Shown here piece after piece: positions 36,195 to 50,109 of a stretch of DNA of 64,000 nucleotides. The notes under the pieces are model-generated. The model did not search any database and had not been told where the DNA came from. It saw nothing but the letters and a program-made list of their open reading frames with translations. The DNA is taken from assembly GCF_037975245.1 (NCBI RefSeq), contig NC_092571.1:22245917-22309916 (forward strand), in the 5' to 3' direction. The position numbers were made by a program, and so were the translations under genes. Positions within the stretch are counted from its first letter, which is position 1. The number at the start of each line of letters is the position of its first letter. Source of the DNA: Apostichopus japonicus. Taxonomy: Eukaryota > Echinodermata > Holothuroidea > Aspidochirotida > Stichopodidae.

Positions 36195-36678
36195 CCCCGG
36201 GTGATGACGTCTTTTGCCGATCTTTTACAGCAAGTGCCTACACGGGGAGCTGTAAGTATTAGTTAATCCACCTAATATCTCAGTCCATACAGTGGCGCGA
36301 TGGCTTGGCGCACTGTGCGAGCTGATGATCGAGACTCTCTTTTGCATCTGTGGTTCGAACCCCGGGTGATGACGTCTTTTGCCGATCTTTTACAGCAAGT
36401 GCCTACACGGGGAGCTGTAAGTATTAGTTAATCCACCTAATATCTCAGTCCATACAGTGGCGCGATGGCTTGGCGCACTGTGCGAGCTGATGATCGAGAC
36501 TCTCTTTTGCATCCGTGGTTCGAACCCCGGGTGATGACTTCTTTTACAGCAAGTGCCTACACGGGGAGCTGTAAGTATTAGTTAATCCACCTAACATCTC
36601 AGTCCATACAGTGGCGCGATGGCTTGGCGCACTGTGCGAGCTGATGATCGAGACTCTCTTTTGCATCCGTGGTTCGAA
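36195..36678 (+). repeat. Three-unit block L, L, S related to the 39.2-41.1 kb duplication
   Basis: The first L ends in CATCTGTGG (36,349) and the S begins GTGATGACTTC (36,539), the same pair of variants found 3,036 bp away at 39,385 and 39,575. It is followed by three further S units, making the longest S run in the window (four). Confidence 0.8.
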
Positions 36679-39230
36679 CCCCGGGTGATGACGTCTTTTA
36701 CAGCAAGTGCCTACACGGGGAGCTGTAAGTATTAGTTAATCCACCTAACATATCAGTCCATACAGTGGCGCGATGGCTTGGCGCACTGTGCGAGCTGATG
36801 ATCGAGACTCTCTTTTGCATCCGTGGTTCGAACCCCGGGTGATGACGTCTTTTACAGCAAGTGCCTACACGGGGAGCTGTAAGTATTAGTTAATCTACCT
36901 AACATCTCAGTCCATACAGTGGCGCGATGGCTTGGCGCACTGTGCGAGCTGATGATCGAGACTGTCTTTTGCATCCGTGGTTCGAACCCCGGGTGATGAC
37001 GTCTTTTACAGCAAGTGCCTACACGGGGAGCTGTAAGTATTAGTTAATCCACCTAACATCTCAGTCCATACAGTGGCGCGATGGCTTGGCGCACTGTGCG
37101 AGCTGATGATCGAGACTCTCTTTTGCATCCGTGGTTCGAACCCCGGGTGATGACGTCTTTTGCCGATCTTTTACAGCAAGTGCCTACACGGGGAGCTGTA
37201 AGTATTAGTTAATCCACCTAACATCTCAGTCCATACAGTGGCGCGATGGCTTGGCGCACTGTGCGAGCTGATGATCGAGACTCTCTTTTGCATCCGTGGT
37301 TCGAACCGCGGGTGATGACGTCTTTTGCCGATCTTTTACAGCAAGTGCCTACACGGGGAGCTGTAAGTATTAGTTAATCCACCTAATATCTCAGTCCATA
37401 CAGTGGCGCGATGACTTGGCGCACTGTGCGAGCTGATGATCGAGACTCTCTTTTGCATCCGTGGTTCGAACCCCGGGTGATGACGTCTTTTACAGCAAGT
37501 GCCTACACGGGGAGCTGTAAGTATTAGTTAATCCACCTAACATATCAGTCCATACAGTGGCGCGATGGCTTGGCGCACTGTGCGAGCTGATGATCGAGAC
37601 TCTCTTTTGCATCCGTGGTTCGAACCCCGGGTGATGACGTCTTTTGCCGATCTTTTACAGCAAGTGCCTACACGGGGAGCTGTAAGTATTAGTTAATCCA
37701 CCTAATATCTCAGTCCATACAGTGGCGCGATGGCTTGGCGCACTGTGCGAGCTGATGATCGAGACTCTCTTTTGCATCCGTGGTTCGAACCCCGGGTGAT
37801 GACGTCTTTTGCCGATCTTTTACAGCAAGTGCCTACACGGGGAGCTGTAAGTATTAGTTAATCCACCTAATATCTCAGTCCATACAGTGGCGCGATGGCT
37901 TGGCGCACTGTGCGAGCTGATGATCGAGACTCTCTTTTGCATCCGTGGTTCGAACCCCGGGTGATGACGTCTTTTGCCGATCTTTTACAGCAAGTGCCTA
38001 CACGGGGAGCTGTAAGTATTAGTTAATCCACCTAATATCTCAGTCCATACAGTGGCGCGATGGCTTGGCGCACTGTGCGAGCTGATGATCGAGACTCTCT
38101 TTTGCATCCGTGGTTCGAACCCCGGGTGATGACGTCTTTTACAGCAAGTGCCTACACGGGGAGCTGTAAGTATTAGTTAATCCACCTAATATCTCAGTCC
38201 ATACAGTGGCGCGATGACTTGGCGCACTGTGCGAGCTGATGATCGAGACTCTCTTTTGCATCCGTGGTTCGAACCCCGGGTGATGACGTCTTTTACAGCA
38301 AGTGCCTACACGGGGAGCTGTAAGTATTAGTTAATCCACCTAACATCTCAGTCCATACAGTGGCGCGATGGCTTGGCGCACTGTGCGAGCTGATGATCGA
38401 GACTCTCTTTTGCATCCGTGGTTCGAACCCCGGGTGATGACGTCTTTTACAGCAAGTGCCTACACGGGGAGCTGTAAGTATTAGTTAATCCACCTAACAT
38501 CTCAGTCCATACAGTGGCGCGATGGCTTGGCGCACTGTGCGAGCTGATGATCGAGACTCTCTTTTGCATCCGTGGTTCGAACCCCGGGTGATGACGTCTT
38601 TTGCCGATCTTTTACAGCAAGTGCCTACACGGGGAGCTGTAAGTATTAGTTAATCCACCTAATATCTCAGTCCATACAGTGGCGCGATGGCTTGGCGCAC
38701 TGTGCGAGCTGATGATCGAGACTCTCTTTTGCATCCGTGGTTCGAACCCCGGGTGATGACGTCTTTTACAGCAAGTGCCTACACGGGGAGCTGTAAGTAT
38801 TAGTTAATCCACCTAACATCTCAGTCCATACAGTGGCGCGATGGCTTGGCGCACTGTGCGAGCTGATGATCGAGACTCTCTTTTGCATCCGTGGTTCGAA
38901 CCCCGGGTGATGACGTCTTTTGCCGATCTTTTACAGCAAGTGCCTACACGGGGAGCTGTAAGTATTAGTTAATCCACCTAACATCTCAGTCCATACAGTG
39001 GCGCGATGGCTTGGCGCACTGTGCGAGCTGATGATCGAGACTCTCTTTTGCATCCGTGGTTCGAACCCCGGGTGATGACGTCTTTTGCCGATCTTTTACA
39101 GCAAGTGCCTACACGGGGAGCTGTAAGTATTAGTTAATCCACCTAATATCTCAGTCCATACAGTGGCGCGATGGCTTGGCGCACTGTGCGAGCTGATGAT
39201 CGAGACTCTCTTTTGCATCCGTGGTTCGAA

Positions 39231-40187
39231 CCCCGGGTGATGACGTCTTTTGCCGATCTTTTACAGCAAGTGCCTACACGGGGAGCTGTAAGTATTAGTT
39301 AATCCACCTAATATCTCAGTCCATACAGTGGCGCGATGGCTTGGCGCACTGTGCGAGCTGATGATCGAGACTCTCTTTTGCATCTGTGGTTCGAACCCCG
39401 GGTGATGACGTCTTTTGCCGATCTTTTACAGCAAGTGCCTACACGGGGAGCTGTAAGTATTAGTTAATCCACCTAATATCTCAGTCCATACAGTGGCGCG
39501 ATGGCTTGGCGCACTGTGCGAGCTGATGATCGAGACTCTCTTTTGCATCCGTGGTTCGAACCCCGGGTGATGACTTCTTTTACAGCAAGTGCCTACACGG
39601 GGAGCTGTAAGTATTAGTTAATCCACCTAACATCTCAGTCCATACAGTGGCGCGATGGCTTGGCGCACTGTGCGAGCTGATGATCGAGACTCTCTTTTGC
39701 ATCCGTGGTTCGAACCCCGGGTGATGACGTCTTTTGCCGATCTTTTACAGCAAGTGCCTACACGGGGAGCTGTAAGTATTAGTTAATCCACCTAATATCT
39801 CAGTCCATACAGTGGCGCGATGGCTTGGCGCACTGTGCGAGCTGATGATCGAGACTCTCTTTTGCATCCGTGGTTCGAACCCCGGGTGATGACGTCTTTT
39901 ACAGCAAGTGCCTACACGGGGAGCTGTAAGTATTAGTTAATCCACCTAACATCTCAGTCCATACAGTGGCGCGATGGCTTGGCGCACTGTGCGAGCTGAT
40001 GATCGAGACTCTCTTTTGCATCCGTGGTTCGAACCCCGGGTGATGACGTCTTTTACAGCAAGTGCCTTCACGGGGAGCTGTAAGTATTAGTTAATCCACC
40101 TAACATCTCAGTCCATACAGTGGCGCGATGGCTTGGCGCACTGTGCGAGCTGATGATCGAGACTCTCTTTTGCATCCGTGGTTCGAA
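39231..40187 (+). repeat. Six-unit tandem duplication, first copy (957 bp)
   Basis: Order L, L, S, L, S, S. The first L has CATCTGTGG at 39,385 and the third unit begins GTGATGACTTC at 39,575. Both recur 957 bp downstream. The last S has a private CCTTCACGG. Confidence 0.85.
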
Positions 40188-41144
40188 CCCCGGGTGATGA
40201 CGTCTTTTGCCGATCTTTTACAGCAAGTGCCTACACGGGGAGCTGTAAGTATTAGTTAATCCACCTAATATCTCAGTCCATACAGTGGCGCGATGGCTTG
40301 GCGCACTGTGCGAGCTGATGATCGAGACTCTCTTTTGCATCTGTGGTTCGAACCCCGGGTGATGACGTCTTTTGCCGATCTTTTACAGCAAGTGCCTACA
40401 CGGGGAGCTGTAAGTATTAGTTAATCCACCTAATATCTCAGTCCATACAGTGGCGCGATGGCTTGGCGCACTGTGCGAGCTGATGATCGAGACTCTCTTT
40501 TGCATCCGTGGTTCGAACCCCGGGTGATGACTTCTTTTACAGCAAGTGCCTACACGGGGAGCTGTAAGTATTAGTTAATCCACCTAACATCTCAGTCCAT
40601 ACAGTGGCGCGATGGCTTGGCGCACTGTGCGAGCTGATGATCGAGACTCTCTTTTGCATCCGTGGTTCGAACCCCGGGTGATGACGTCTTTTGCCGATCT
40701 TTTACAGCAAGTGCCTACACGGGGAGCTGTAAGTATTAGTTAATCCACCTAATATCTCAGTCCATACAGTGGCGCGATGGCTTGGCGCACTGTGCGAGCT
40801 GATGATCGAGACTCTCTTTTGCATCCGTGGTTCGAACCCCGGGTGATGACGTCTTTTACAGCAAGTGCCTACACGGGGAGCTGTAAGTATTAGTTAATCC
40901 ACCTAACATCTCAGTCCATACAGTGGCGCGATGGCTTGGCGCACTGTGCGAGCTGATGATCGAGACTCTCTTTTGCATCCGTGGTTCGAACCCCGGGTGA
41001 TGACGTCTTTTACAGCAAGTGCCTACACGGGGAGCTGTAAGTATTAGTTAATCCACCTAACATCTCAGTCCATACAGTGGCGCGATGGCTTGGCGCACTG
41101 TGCGAGCTGATGATCGAGACTCTCTTTTGCATCCGTGGTTCGAA
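40188..41144 (+). repeat. Six-unit tandem duplication, second copy (957 bp)
   Basis: Same L, L, S, L, S, S order with markers at 40,342 and 40,532. It directly abuts the first copy, as expected for a recent unequal crossover. Confidence 0.85.
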
Positions 41145-44100
41145 CCCCGGGTGATGACGTCTTTTGCCGATCTTTTACAGCAAGTGCCTACACGGGGAGC
41201 TGTAAGTATTAGTTAATCCACCTAATATCTCAGTCCATACAGTGGCGCGATGGCTTGGCGCACTGTGCGAGCTGATGATCGAGACTCTCTTTTGCATCCG
41301 TGGTTCGAACCCCGGGTGATGACGTCTTTTGCCGATCTTTTACAGCAAGTGCCTACACGGGGAGCTGTAAGTATTAGTTAATCCACCTAATATCTCAGTC
41401 CATACAGTGCCGCGATGGCTTGGCGCACTGTGCGAGCTGATGATCGAGACTCTCTTTTGCATCCGTGGTTCGAACCCCGGGTGATGACGTCTTTTGCCGA
41501 TCTTTTACAGCAAGTGCCTACACGGGGAGCTGTAAGTATTAGTTAATCCACCTAATATCTCAGTCCATACAGTGGCGCGATGGCTTGGCGCACTGTGCGA
41601 GCTGATGATCGAGACTCTCTTTTGCATCCGTGGTTCGAACCCCGGGTGATGACGTCTTTTGCCGATCTTTTACAGCAAGTGCCTACACGGGGAGCTGTAA
41701 GTATTAGTTAATCCACCTAATATCTCAGTCCATACAGTGGCGCGATGGCTTGGCGCACTGTGCGAGCTGATGATCGAGACTCTCTTTTGCATCCGTGGTT
41801 CGAACCCCGGGTGATGACGTCTTTTGCCGATCTTTTACAGCAAGTGCCTACACGGGGAGCTGTAAGTATTAGTTAATCCACCTAATATCTCAGTCCATAC
41901 AGTGGCGCGATGGCTTGGCGCACTGTGCGAGCTGATGATCGAGACTCTCTTTTGCATCCGTGGTTCGAACCCCGGGTGATGACGTCTTTTACAGCAAGTG
42001 CCTACACGGGGAGCTGTAAGTATTAGTTAATCCACCTAATATCTCAGTCCATACAGTGGCGCGATGGCTTGGCGCACTGTGCGAGCTGATGATCGAGACT
42101 CTCTTTTGCATCCGTGGTTCGAACCCCGGGTGATGACGTCTTTTGCCGATCTTTTACAGCAAGTGCCTACACGGGGAGCTGTAAGTATTAGTTAATCCAC
42201 CTAATATCTCAGTCCATACAGTGGCGCGATGGCTTGGCGCACTGTGCGAGCTGATGATCGAGACTCTCTTTTGCATCCGTGGTTCGAACCCCGGGTGATG
42301 ACGTCTTTTGCCGATCTTTTACAGCAAGTGCCTACACGGGGAGCTGTAAGTATTAGTTAATCCACCTAACATCTCAGTCCATACAGTGGCGCGATGGCTT
42401 GGCGCACTGTGCGAGCTGATGATCGAGACTCTCTTTTGCATCCGTGGTTCGAACCCCGGGTGATGACGTCTTTTACAGCAAGTGCCTACACGGGGAGCTG
42501 TAAGTATTAGTTAATCCACCTAATATCTCAGTCCATACAGTGGCGCGATGGCTTGGCGCACTGTGCGAGCTGATGATCGAGACTCTCTTTTGCATCCGTG
42601 GTTCGAACCCCGGGTGATGACGTCTTTTACAGCAAGTGCCTACACGGGGAGCTGTAAGTATTAGTTAATCCACCTAATATCTCAGTCCATACAGTGGCGC
42701 GATGGCTTGGCGCACTGTGCGAGCTGATGATCGAGACTCTCTTTTGCATCCGTGGTTCGAACCCCGGGTGATGACGTCTTTTGCCGATCTTTTACAGCAA
42801 GTGCCTACACGGGGAGCTGTAAGTATTAGTTAATCCACCTAATATCTCAGTCCATACAGTGGCGCGATGGCTTGGCGCACTGTGCGAGCTGATGATCGAG
42901 ACTCTCTTTTGCATCCGTGGTTCGAACCCCGGGTGATGACGTCTTTTGCCGATCTTTTACAGCAAGTGCCTACACGGGGAGCTGTAAGTATTAGTTAATC
43001 CACCTAATATCTCAGTCCATACAGTGGCGCGATGGCTTGGCGCACTGTGCGAGCTGATGATCGAGACTCTCTTTTGCATCCGTGGTTCGAACCCCGGGTG
43101 ATGACGTCTTTTACAGCAAGTGCCTACACGGGGAGCTGTAAGTATTAGTTAATCCACCTAATATCTCAGTCCATACAGTGGCGCGATGGCTTGGCGCACT
43201 GTGCGAGCTGATGATCGAGACTCTCTTTTGCATCCGTGGTTCGAACCCCGGGTGATGACGTCTTTTGCCGATCTTTTACAGCAAGTGCCTACACGGGGAG
43301 CTGTAAGTATTAGTTAATCCACCTAATATCTCAGTCCATACAGTGGCGCGATGGCTTGGCGCACTGTGCGAGCTGATGATCGAGACTCTCTTTTGCATCC
43401 GTGGTTCGAACCCCGGGTGATGACGTCTTTTGCCGATCTTTTACAGCAAGTGCCTACACGGGGAGCTGTAAGTATTAGTTAATCCACCTAATATCTCAGT
43501 CCATACAGTGGCGCGATGGCTTGGCGCACTGTGCGAGCTGATGATCGAGACTCTCTTTTGCATCCGTGGTTCGAACCCCGGGTGATGACGTCTTTTACAG
43601 CAAGTGCCTACACGGGGAGCTGTAAGTATTAGTTAATCCACCTAACATCTCAGTCCATACAGTGGCGCGATGGCTTGGCGCACTGTGCGAGCTGATGATC
43701 GAGACTCTCTTTTGCATCCGTGGTTCGAACCCCGGGTGATGACGTCTTTTGCCGATCTTTTACAGCAAGTGCCTACACGGGGAGCTGTAAGTATTAGTTA
43801 ATCCACCTAATATCTCAGTCCATACAGTGGCGCGATGGCTTGGCGCACTGTGCGAGCTGATGATCGAGACTCTCTTTTGCATCCGTGGTTCGAACCCCGG
43901 GTGATGACGTCTTTTACAGCAAGTGCCTACACGGGGAGCTGTAAGTATTAGTTAATCCACCTAATATCTCAGTCCATACAGTGGCGCGATGGCTTGGCGC
44001 ACTGTGTGAGCTGATGATCGAGACTCTCTTTTGCATCCGTGGTTCGAACCCCGGGTGATGACGTCTTTTACAGCAAGTGCCTACACGGGGAGCTGTAAGT

Positions 44101-47100
44101 ATTAGTTAATCCACCTAACATCTCAGTCCATACAGTGGCGCGATGGCTTGGCGCACTGTGCGAGCTGATGATCGAGACTCTCTTTTGCATCCGTGGTTCG
44201 AACCCCGGGTGATGACGTCTTTTGCCGATCTTTTACAGCAAGTGCCTACACGGGGAGCTGTAAGTATTAGTTAATCCACCTAATATCTCAGTCCATACAG
44301 TGGCGCGATGGCTTGGCGCACTGTGCGAGCTGATGATCGAGACTCTCTTTTGCATCCGTGGTTCGAACCCCGGGTGATGACGTCTTTTACAGCAAGTGCC
44401 TACACGGGGAGCTCTAAGTATTAGTTAATCCACCTAACATCTCAGTCCATACAGTGGCGCGATGGCTTGGCGCACTGTGCGAGCTGATGATCGAGACTCT
44501 CTTTTGCATCCGTGGTTCGAACCCCGGGTGATGACGTCTTTTGCCGATCTTTTACAGCAAGTGCCTACACGGGGAGCTGTAAGTATTAGTTAATCCACCT
44601 AATATCTCAATCCATACAGTGGCGCGATGGCTTGGCGCACTGTGCGAGCTGATGATCGAGACTCTCTTTTGCATCCGTGGTTCGAACCCCGGGTGATGAC
44701 GTCTTTTACAGCAAGTGCCTACACGGGGAGCTGTAAGTATTAGTTAATCCACCTAACATCTCAGTCCATACAGTGGCGCGATGGCTTGGCGCACTGTGCG
44801 AGCTGATGATCGAGACTCTCTTTTGCATCCGTGGTTCGAACCCCGGGTGATGACGTCTTTTACAGCAAGTGCCTACACGGGGAGCTGTAAGTATTAGTTA
44901 ATCCACCTAACATCTCAGTCCATACAGTGGCGCGATGGCTTGGCGCACTGTGCGAGCTGATGATCGAGACTATCTTTTGCATCTGTGGTTCGAACCCCGG
45001 GTGATGACGTCTTTTACAGCAAGTGCCTACACGGGGAGCTGTAAGTATTAGTTAATCCACCTAACATCTCAGTCTTTACAGTGGCGCAATGGCTTGGCGC
45101 ACTGTGCGAGCTGATGATCGAGACTCTCTTTTGCATCCGTGGTTCGAACCCCGGGTGATGACGTCTTTTGCCGATCTTTTACAGCAAGTGCTTACACGGG
45201 GAGCTGTAAGTATTAGTTAATCCACCTAATATCTCAGTCCATACAGTGGCGCGATGGCTTGGCGCACTGTGCGAGCTGATGATCGAGACTCTCTTTTGCA
45301 TCCGTGGTTCGAACCCCGGGTGATGACGTCTTTTACAGCAAGTGCCTACACGGGGAGCTGTAAGTATTAGTTAATCCACCTAACATCTCAGTCCATACAG
45401 TGGCGCGATGGCTTGGCGCACTGTGCGAGCTGATGATCGAGACTCTCTTTTGCATCCGTGGTTCGAACCCCGGGTGATGACGTCTTTTGCCGATCTTTTA
45501 CAGCAAGTGCCTACACGGGGAGCTGTAAGTATTAGTTAATCCACCTAATATCTCAGTCCATACAGTGGCGCGATGGCTTGGCGCACTGTGCGAGCTGATG
45601 ATCGAGACTCTCTTTTGCATCCGTGGTTCGAACCCCGGGTGATGACGTCTTTTGCCGATCTTTTACAGCAAGTGCCTACACGGGGAGCTGTAAGTATTAG
45701 TTAATCCACCTAATATCTCAGTCCATACAGTGGCGCGATGGCTTGGCGCACTGTGCGAGCTGATGATCGAGACTCTCTTTTGCATCCGTGGTTCGAACCC
45801 CGGGTGATGACGTCTTTTGCCGATCTTTTACAGCAAGTGCCTACACGGGGAGCTGTAAGTATTAGTTAATCCACCTAATATCTCAGTCCATACAGTGGCG
45901 CGATGGCTTGGCGCACTGTGCGAGCTGATGATCGAGACTCTCTTTTGCATCCGTGGTTCGAACCCCGGGTGATGACGTCTTTTACAGCAAGTGCCTACAC
46001 GGGGAGCTGTAAGTATTAGTTAATCCACCTAACATCTCAGTCCATACAGTGGCGCGATGGCTTGGCGCACTGTGCGAGCTGATGATCGAGACTCTCTTTT
46101 GCATCCGTGGTTCGAACCCCGGGTGATGACGTCTTTTGCCGATCTTTTACAGCAAGTGCCTACACGGGGAGCTGTAAGTATTAGTTAATCCACCTAATAT
46201 CTCAGTCCATACAGTGGCGCGATGGCTTGGCGCACTGTGCGAGCTGATGATCGAGACTCTCTTTTGCATCCGTGGTTCGAACCCCGGGTGATGACGTCTT
46301 TTACAGCAAGTGCCTACACTCGGAGCTGTAAGTATTAGTTAATCCACCTAACATCTCAGTCCATACAGTGGCGCGATGGCTTGGCGCACTGTGCGAGCTG
46401 ATGATCGAGACTCTCTTTTGCATCCGTGGTTCGAACCCCGGGTGATGACGTCTTTTGCCGATCTTTTACAGCAAGTGCCTCCACGGGGAGCTGTAAGTAT
46501 TAGTTAATCCACCTAATATCTCAATCCATACAGTGGCGCGATGGCTTGGCGCACTGTGCGAGCTGATGATCGAGACTCTCTTTTGCATCCGTGGTTCGAA
46601 CCCCGGGTGATGACGTCTTTTACAGCAAGTGCCTACACGGGGAGCTGTAAGTATTAGTTAATCCACCTAACATCTCAGTCCATACAGTGGCGCGATGGCT
46701 TGGCGCACTGTGCGAGCTGATGATCGAGACTCTCTTTTGCATTCGTGGTTCGAACCCCGGGTGATGACGTCTTTTGCCGATCTTTTACAGCAAGTGCCTA
46801 CACCGGGAGCTGTAAGTATTAGTTAATCCACCTAATATCTCAGTCCATACAGTGGCGCGATGGCTTGGCGCACTGTGCGAGCTGATGATCGAGACTCTCT
46901 TTTGCATCCGTGGTTCGAACCCCGGGTGATGACGTCTTTTGCCGATCTTTTACAGCAAGTGCCTACACGGGGAGCTGTAAGTATTAGTTAATCCACCTAA
47001 TATCTCAGTCCATACAGTGGCGCGATGGCTTGGCGCACTGTGCGAGCTGATGATCGAGACTCTCTTTTGCATCCGTGGTTCGAACCCCGGGTGATGACGT

Positions 47101-49647
47101 CTTTTGCCGATCTTTTACAGCAAGTGCCTACACGGGGAGCTGTAAGTATTAGTTAATCCACCTAATATCTCAGTCCATACAGTGGCGCAATGGCTTGGCG
47201 CACTGTGCGAGCTGATGATCGAGACTCTCTTTTGCATCCGTGGTTCGAACCCCGGGTGATGACGTCTTTTACAGCAAGTGCCTACACGGGGAGCTGTAAG
47301 TATTAGTTAATCCACCTAACATCTCAGTCCATACAGTGGCGCGATGGCTTGGCGCACTGTGCGAGCTGATGATCGAGACTCTCTTTTGCATCCGTGGTTC
47401 GAACCCCGGGTGATGACGTCTTTTGCCGATCTTTTACAGCAAGTGCCTACACGGGGAGCTGTAAGTATTAGTTAATCCACCTAATATCTCAGTCCATACA
47501 GTGGCGCGATGGCTTGGCGCACTGTGCGAGCTGATGATCGAGACTCTCTTTTGCATCCGTGGTTCGAACCCCGGGTGATGACGTCTTTTACAGCAAGTGC
47601 CTACACGGGGAGCTGTAAGTATTAGTTAATCCACCTAACATCTCAGTCCATACAGTGGCGCGATGGCTTGGCGCACTGTGCGAGCTGATGATCGAGACTC
47701 TCTTTTGCATCCGTGGTTCGAACCCCGGGTGATGACGTCTTTTGCCGATCTTTTACAGCAAGTGCCTTCACGGGGAGCTGTAAGTATTAGTTAATCCACC
47801 TAATATCTCAGTCCATACAGTGGCGCGATGGCTTGGCGCACTGTGCGAGCTGATGATCGAGACTCTCTTTTGCATCCGTGGTTCGAACCCCGGGTGATGA
47901 CGTCTTTTACAGCAAGTGCCTACACGGGGAGCTGTAAGTATTAGTTAATCCACCTAACATCTCAGTCCATACAGTGGCGCGATGGCTTGGCGCACTGTGC
48001 GAGCTGATGATCGAGACTCTCTTTTGCATCCGTGGTTCGAACCCCGGGTGATGACGTCTTTTGCCGATCTTTTACAGCAAGTGCCTACACGGGGAGCTGT
48101 AAGTATTAGTTAATCCACCTAATATCTCAGTCCATACAGTGGCGCGATGGCTTGGCGCACTGTGCGAGCTGATGATCGAGACTCTCTTTTGCATCCGTGG
48201 TTCGAACCCCGGGTGATGACGTCTTTTACAGCAAGTGCCTACACGGGGAGCTGTAAGTATTAGTTAATCCACCTAACATCTCAGTCCATACAGTGGCGAG
48301 ATGGCTTGGCGCACTGTGCGAGCTGATGATCGAGACTCTCTTTTGCATCCGTGGTTCGAACCCCGGGTGATGACGTCTTTTGCCGATCTTTTACAGCAAG
48401 TGCCTACACGGGGAGCTGTAAGTATTAGTTAATCCACCTAATATCTCAGTCCATACAGTGGCGCGATGGCTTGGCGCACTGTGCGAGCTGATGATCGAGA
48501 CTCTCTTTTGCATCCGTGGTTCGAACCCCGGGTGATGACGTCTTTTACAGCAAGTGCCTACACGGAAAGCTGTAAGTATTAGTTAATCCACCTAACATCT
48601 CAGTCCATACAGTGGCGCGATGGCTTGGCGCACTGTGCGAGCTGATGATCGAGACTCTCTTTTGCATCCGTGGTTCGAACCCCTGGTGATGACGTCTTTT
48701 GCCGATCTTTTACAGCAAGTGCCTACACGGGGAGCTGTAAGTATTAGTTAATCCACCTAATATCTCAGTCCATACAGTGGCGCGATGGCTTGGCGCACTG
48801 TGCGAGCTGATGATCGAGACTCTCTTTTGCATCCGTGGTTCGAACCCCGGGTGATGACGTCTTTTGCCGATCTTTTACAGCAAGTGCCTACACGGGGAGC
48901 TGTAAGTATTAGTTAATCCACCTAATATCTCAGTCCATACAGTGGCGCGATGGCTTGGCGCACTGTGCGAGCTGATGATCGAGACTCTCTTTTGCATCCG
49001 TGGTTCGAACCCCGGGTGATGACGTCTTTTACAGCAAGTGCCTACACGGGGAGCTGTAAGTATTAGTTAATCCACCTAACATCTCAGTCCATACAGTGGC
49101 GCGATGGCTTGGCGCACTGTGCGAGCTGATGATCGAGACTCTCTTTTGCATCCGTGGTTCGAACCCCGGGTGATGACGTCTTTTACAGCAAGTGCCTACA
49201 CGGGGAGCTGTAAGTATTAGTTAATCCACCTAATATCTCAGTCCATACAGTGGCGCGATGGCTTGGCGCACTGTGCGAGCTGATGATCGAGACTCTCTTT
49301 TGCATCCGTGGTTCGAACCCCGGGTGATGACGTCTTTTGCCGATCTTTTACAGCAAGTGCCTACACGGGGAGCTGTAAGTATTAGTTAATCCACCTAATA
49401 TCTCAGTCCATACAGTGGCGCGATGGCTTGGCGCACTGTGCGAGCTGATGATCGAGACTCTCTTTTGCATCCGTGGTTCGAACCCCGGGTGATGACGTCT
49501 TTTGCCGATCTTTTACAGCAAGTGCCTACACGGGGAGCTGTAAGTATTAGTTAATCCACCTAATATCTCAGTCCATACAGTGGCGCGATGGCTTGGCGCA
49601 CTGTGCGAGCTGATGATCGAGACTCTCTTTTGCATCCGTGGTTCGAA

Positions 49648-50109
49648 CCCCGGGTGATGACGTCTTTTACAGCAAGTGCCTACACGGGGAGCTGTAAGTA
49701 TTAGTTAATCCACCTAATATCTCAGTCCATACAGTGGCGCGATGGCTTGGCGCACTGTGCGAGCTGATGATCGAGACTCTCTTTTGCATCCGTGGTTCGA
49801 ACCCCGGGTGATGACGTCTTTTACAGCAAGTGCCTACACGGGGAGCTGTAAGTATTAGTTAATCCACCTAATATCTCAGTCCATACAGTGGCGCGATGGC
49901 TTGGCGCACTGTGCGAGCTGATGATCGAGACTCTCTTTTGCATCCGTGGTTCGAACCCCGGGTGATGACGTCTTTTACAGCAAGTGCCTACACGGGGAGC
50001 TGTAAGTATTAGTTAATCCACCTAATATCTCAGTCCATACAGTGGCGCGATGGCTTGGCGCACTGTGCGAGCTGATGATCGAGACTCTCTTCTGCATCCG
50101 TGGTTCGAA
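49648..50109 (+). repeat. Three consecutive S(T) recombinant-class units
   Basis: Three short units in a row carry AATATCTC, the state normal for long units. The third has CTTCTGC, which removes the internal T4. A similar S(T) triplet lies at 56,358-56,819, and S(T) units with GACGTATTTTAC occur near both (50,275 and 55,885), suggesting shared history. Confidence 0.75.
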
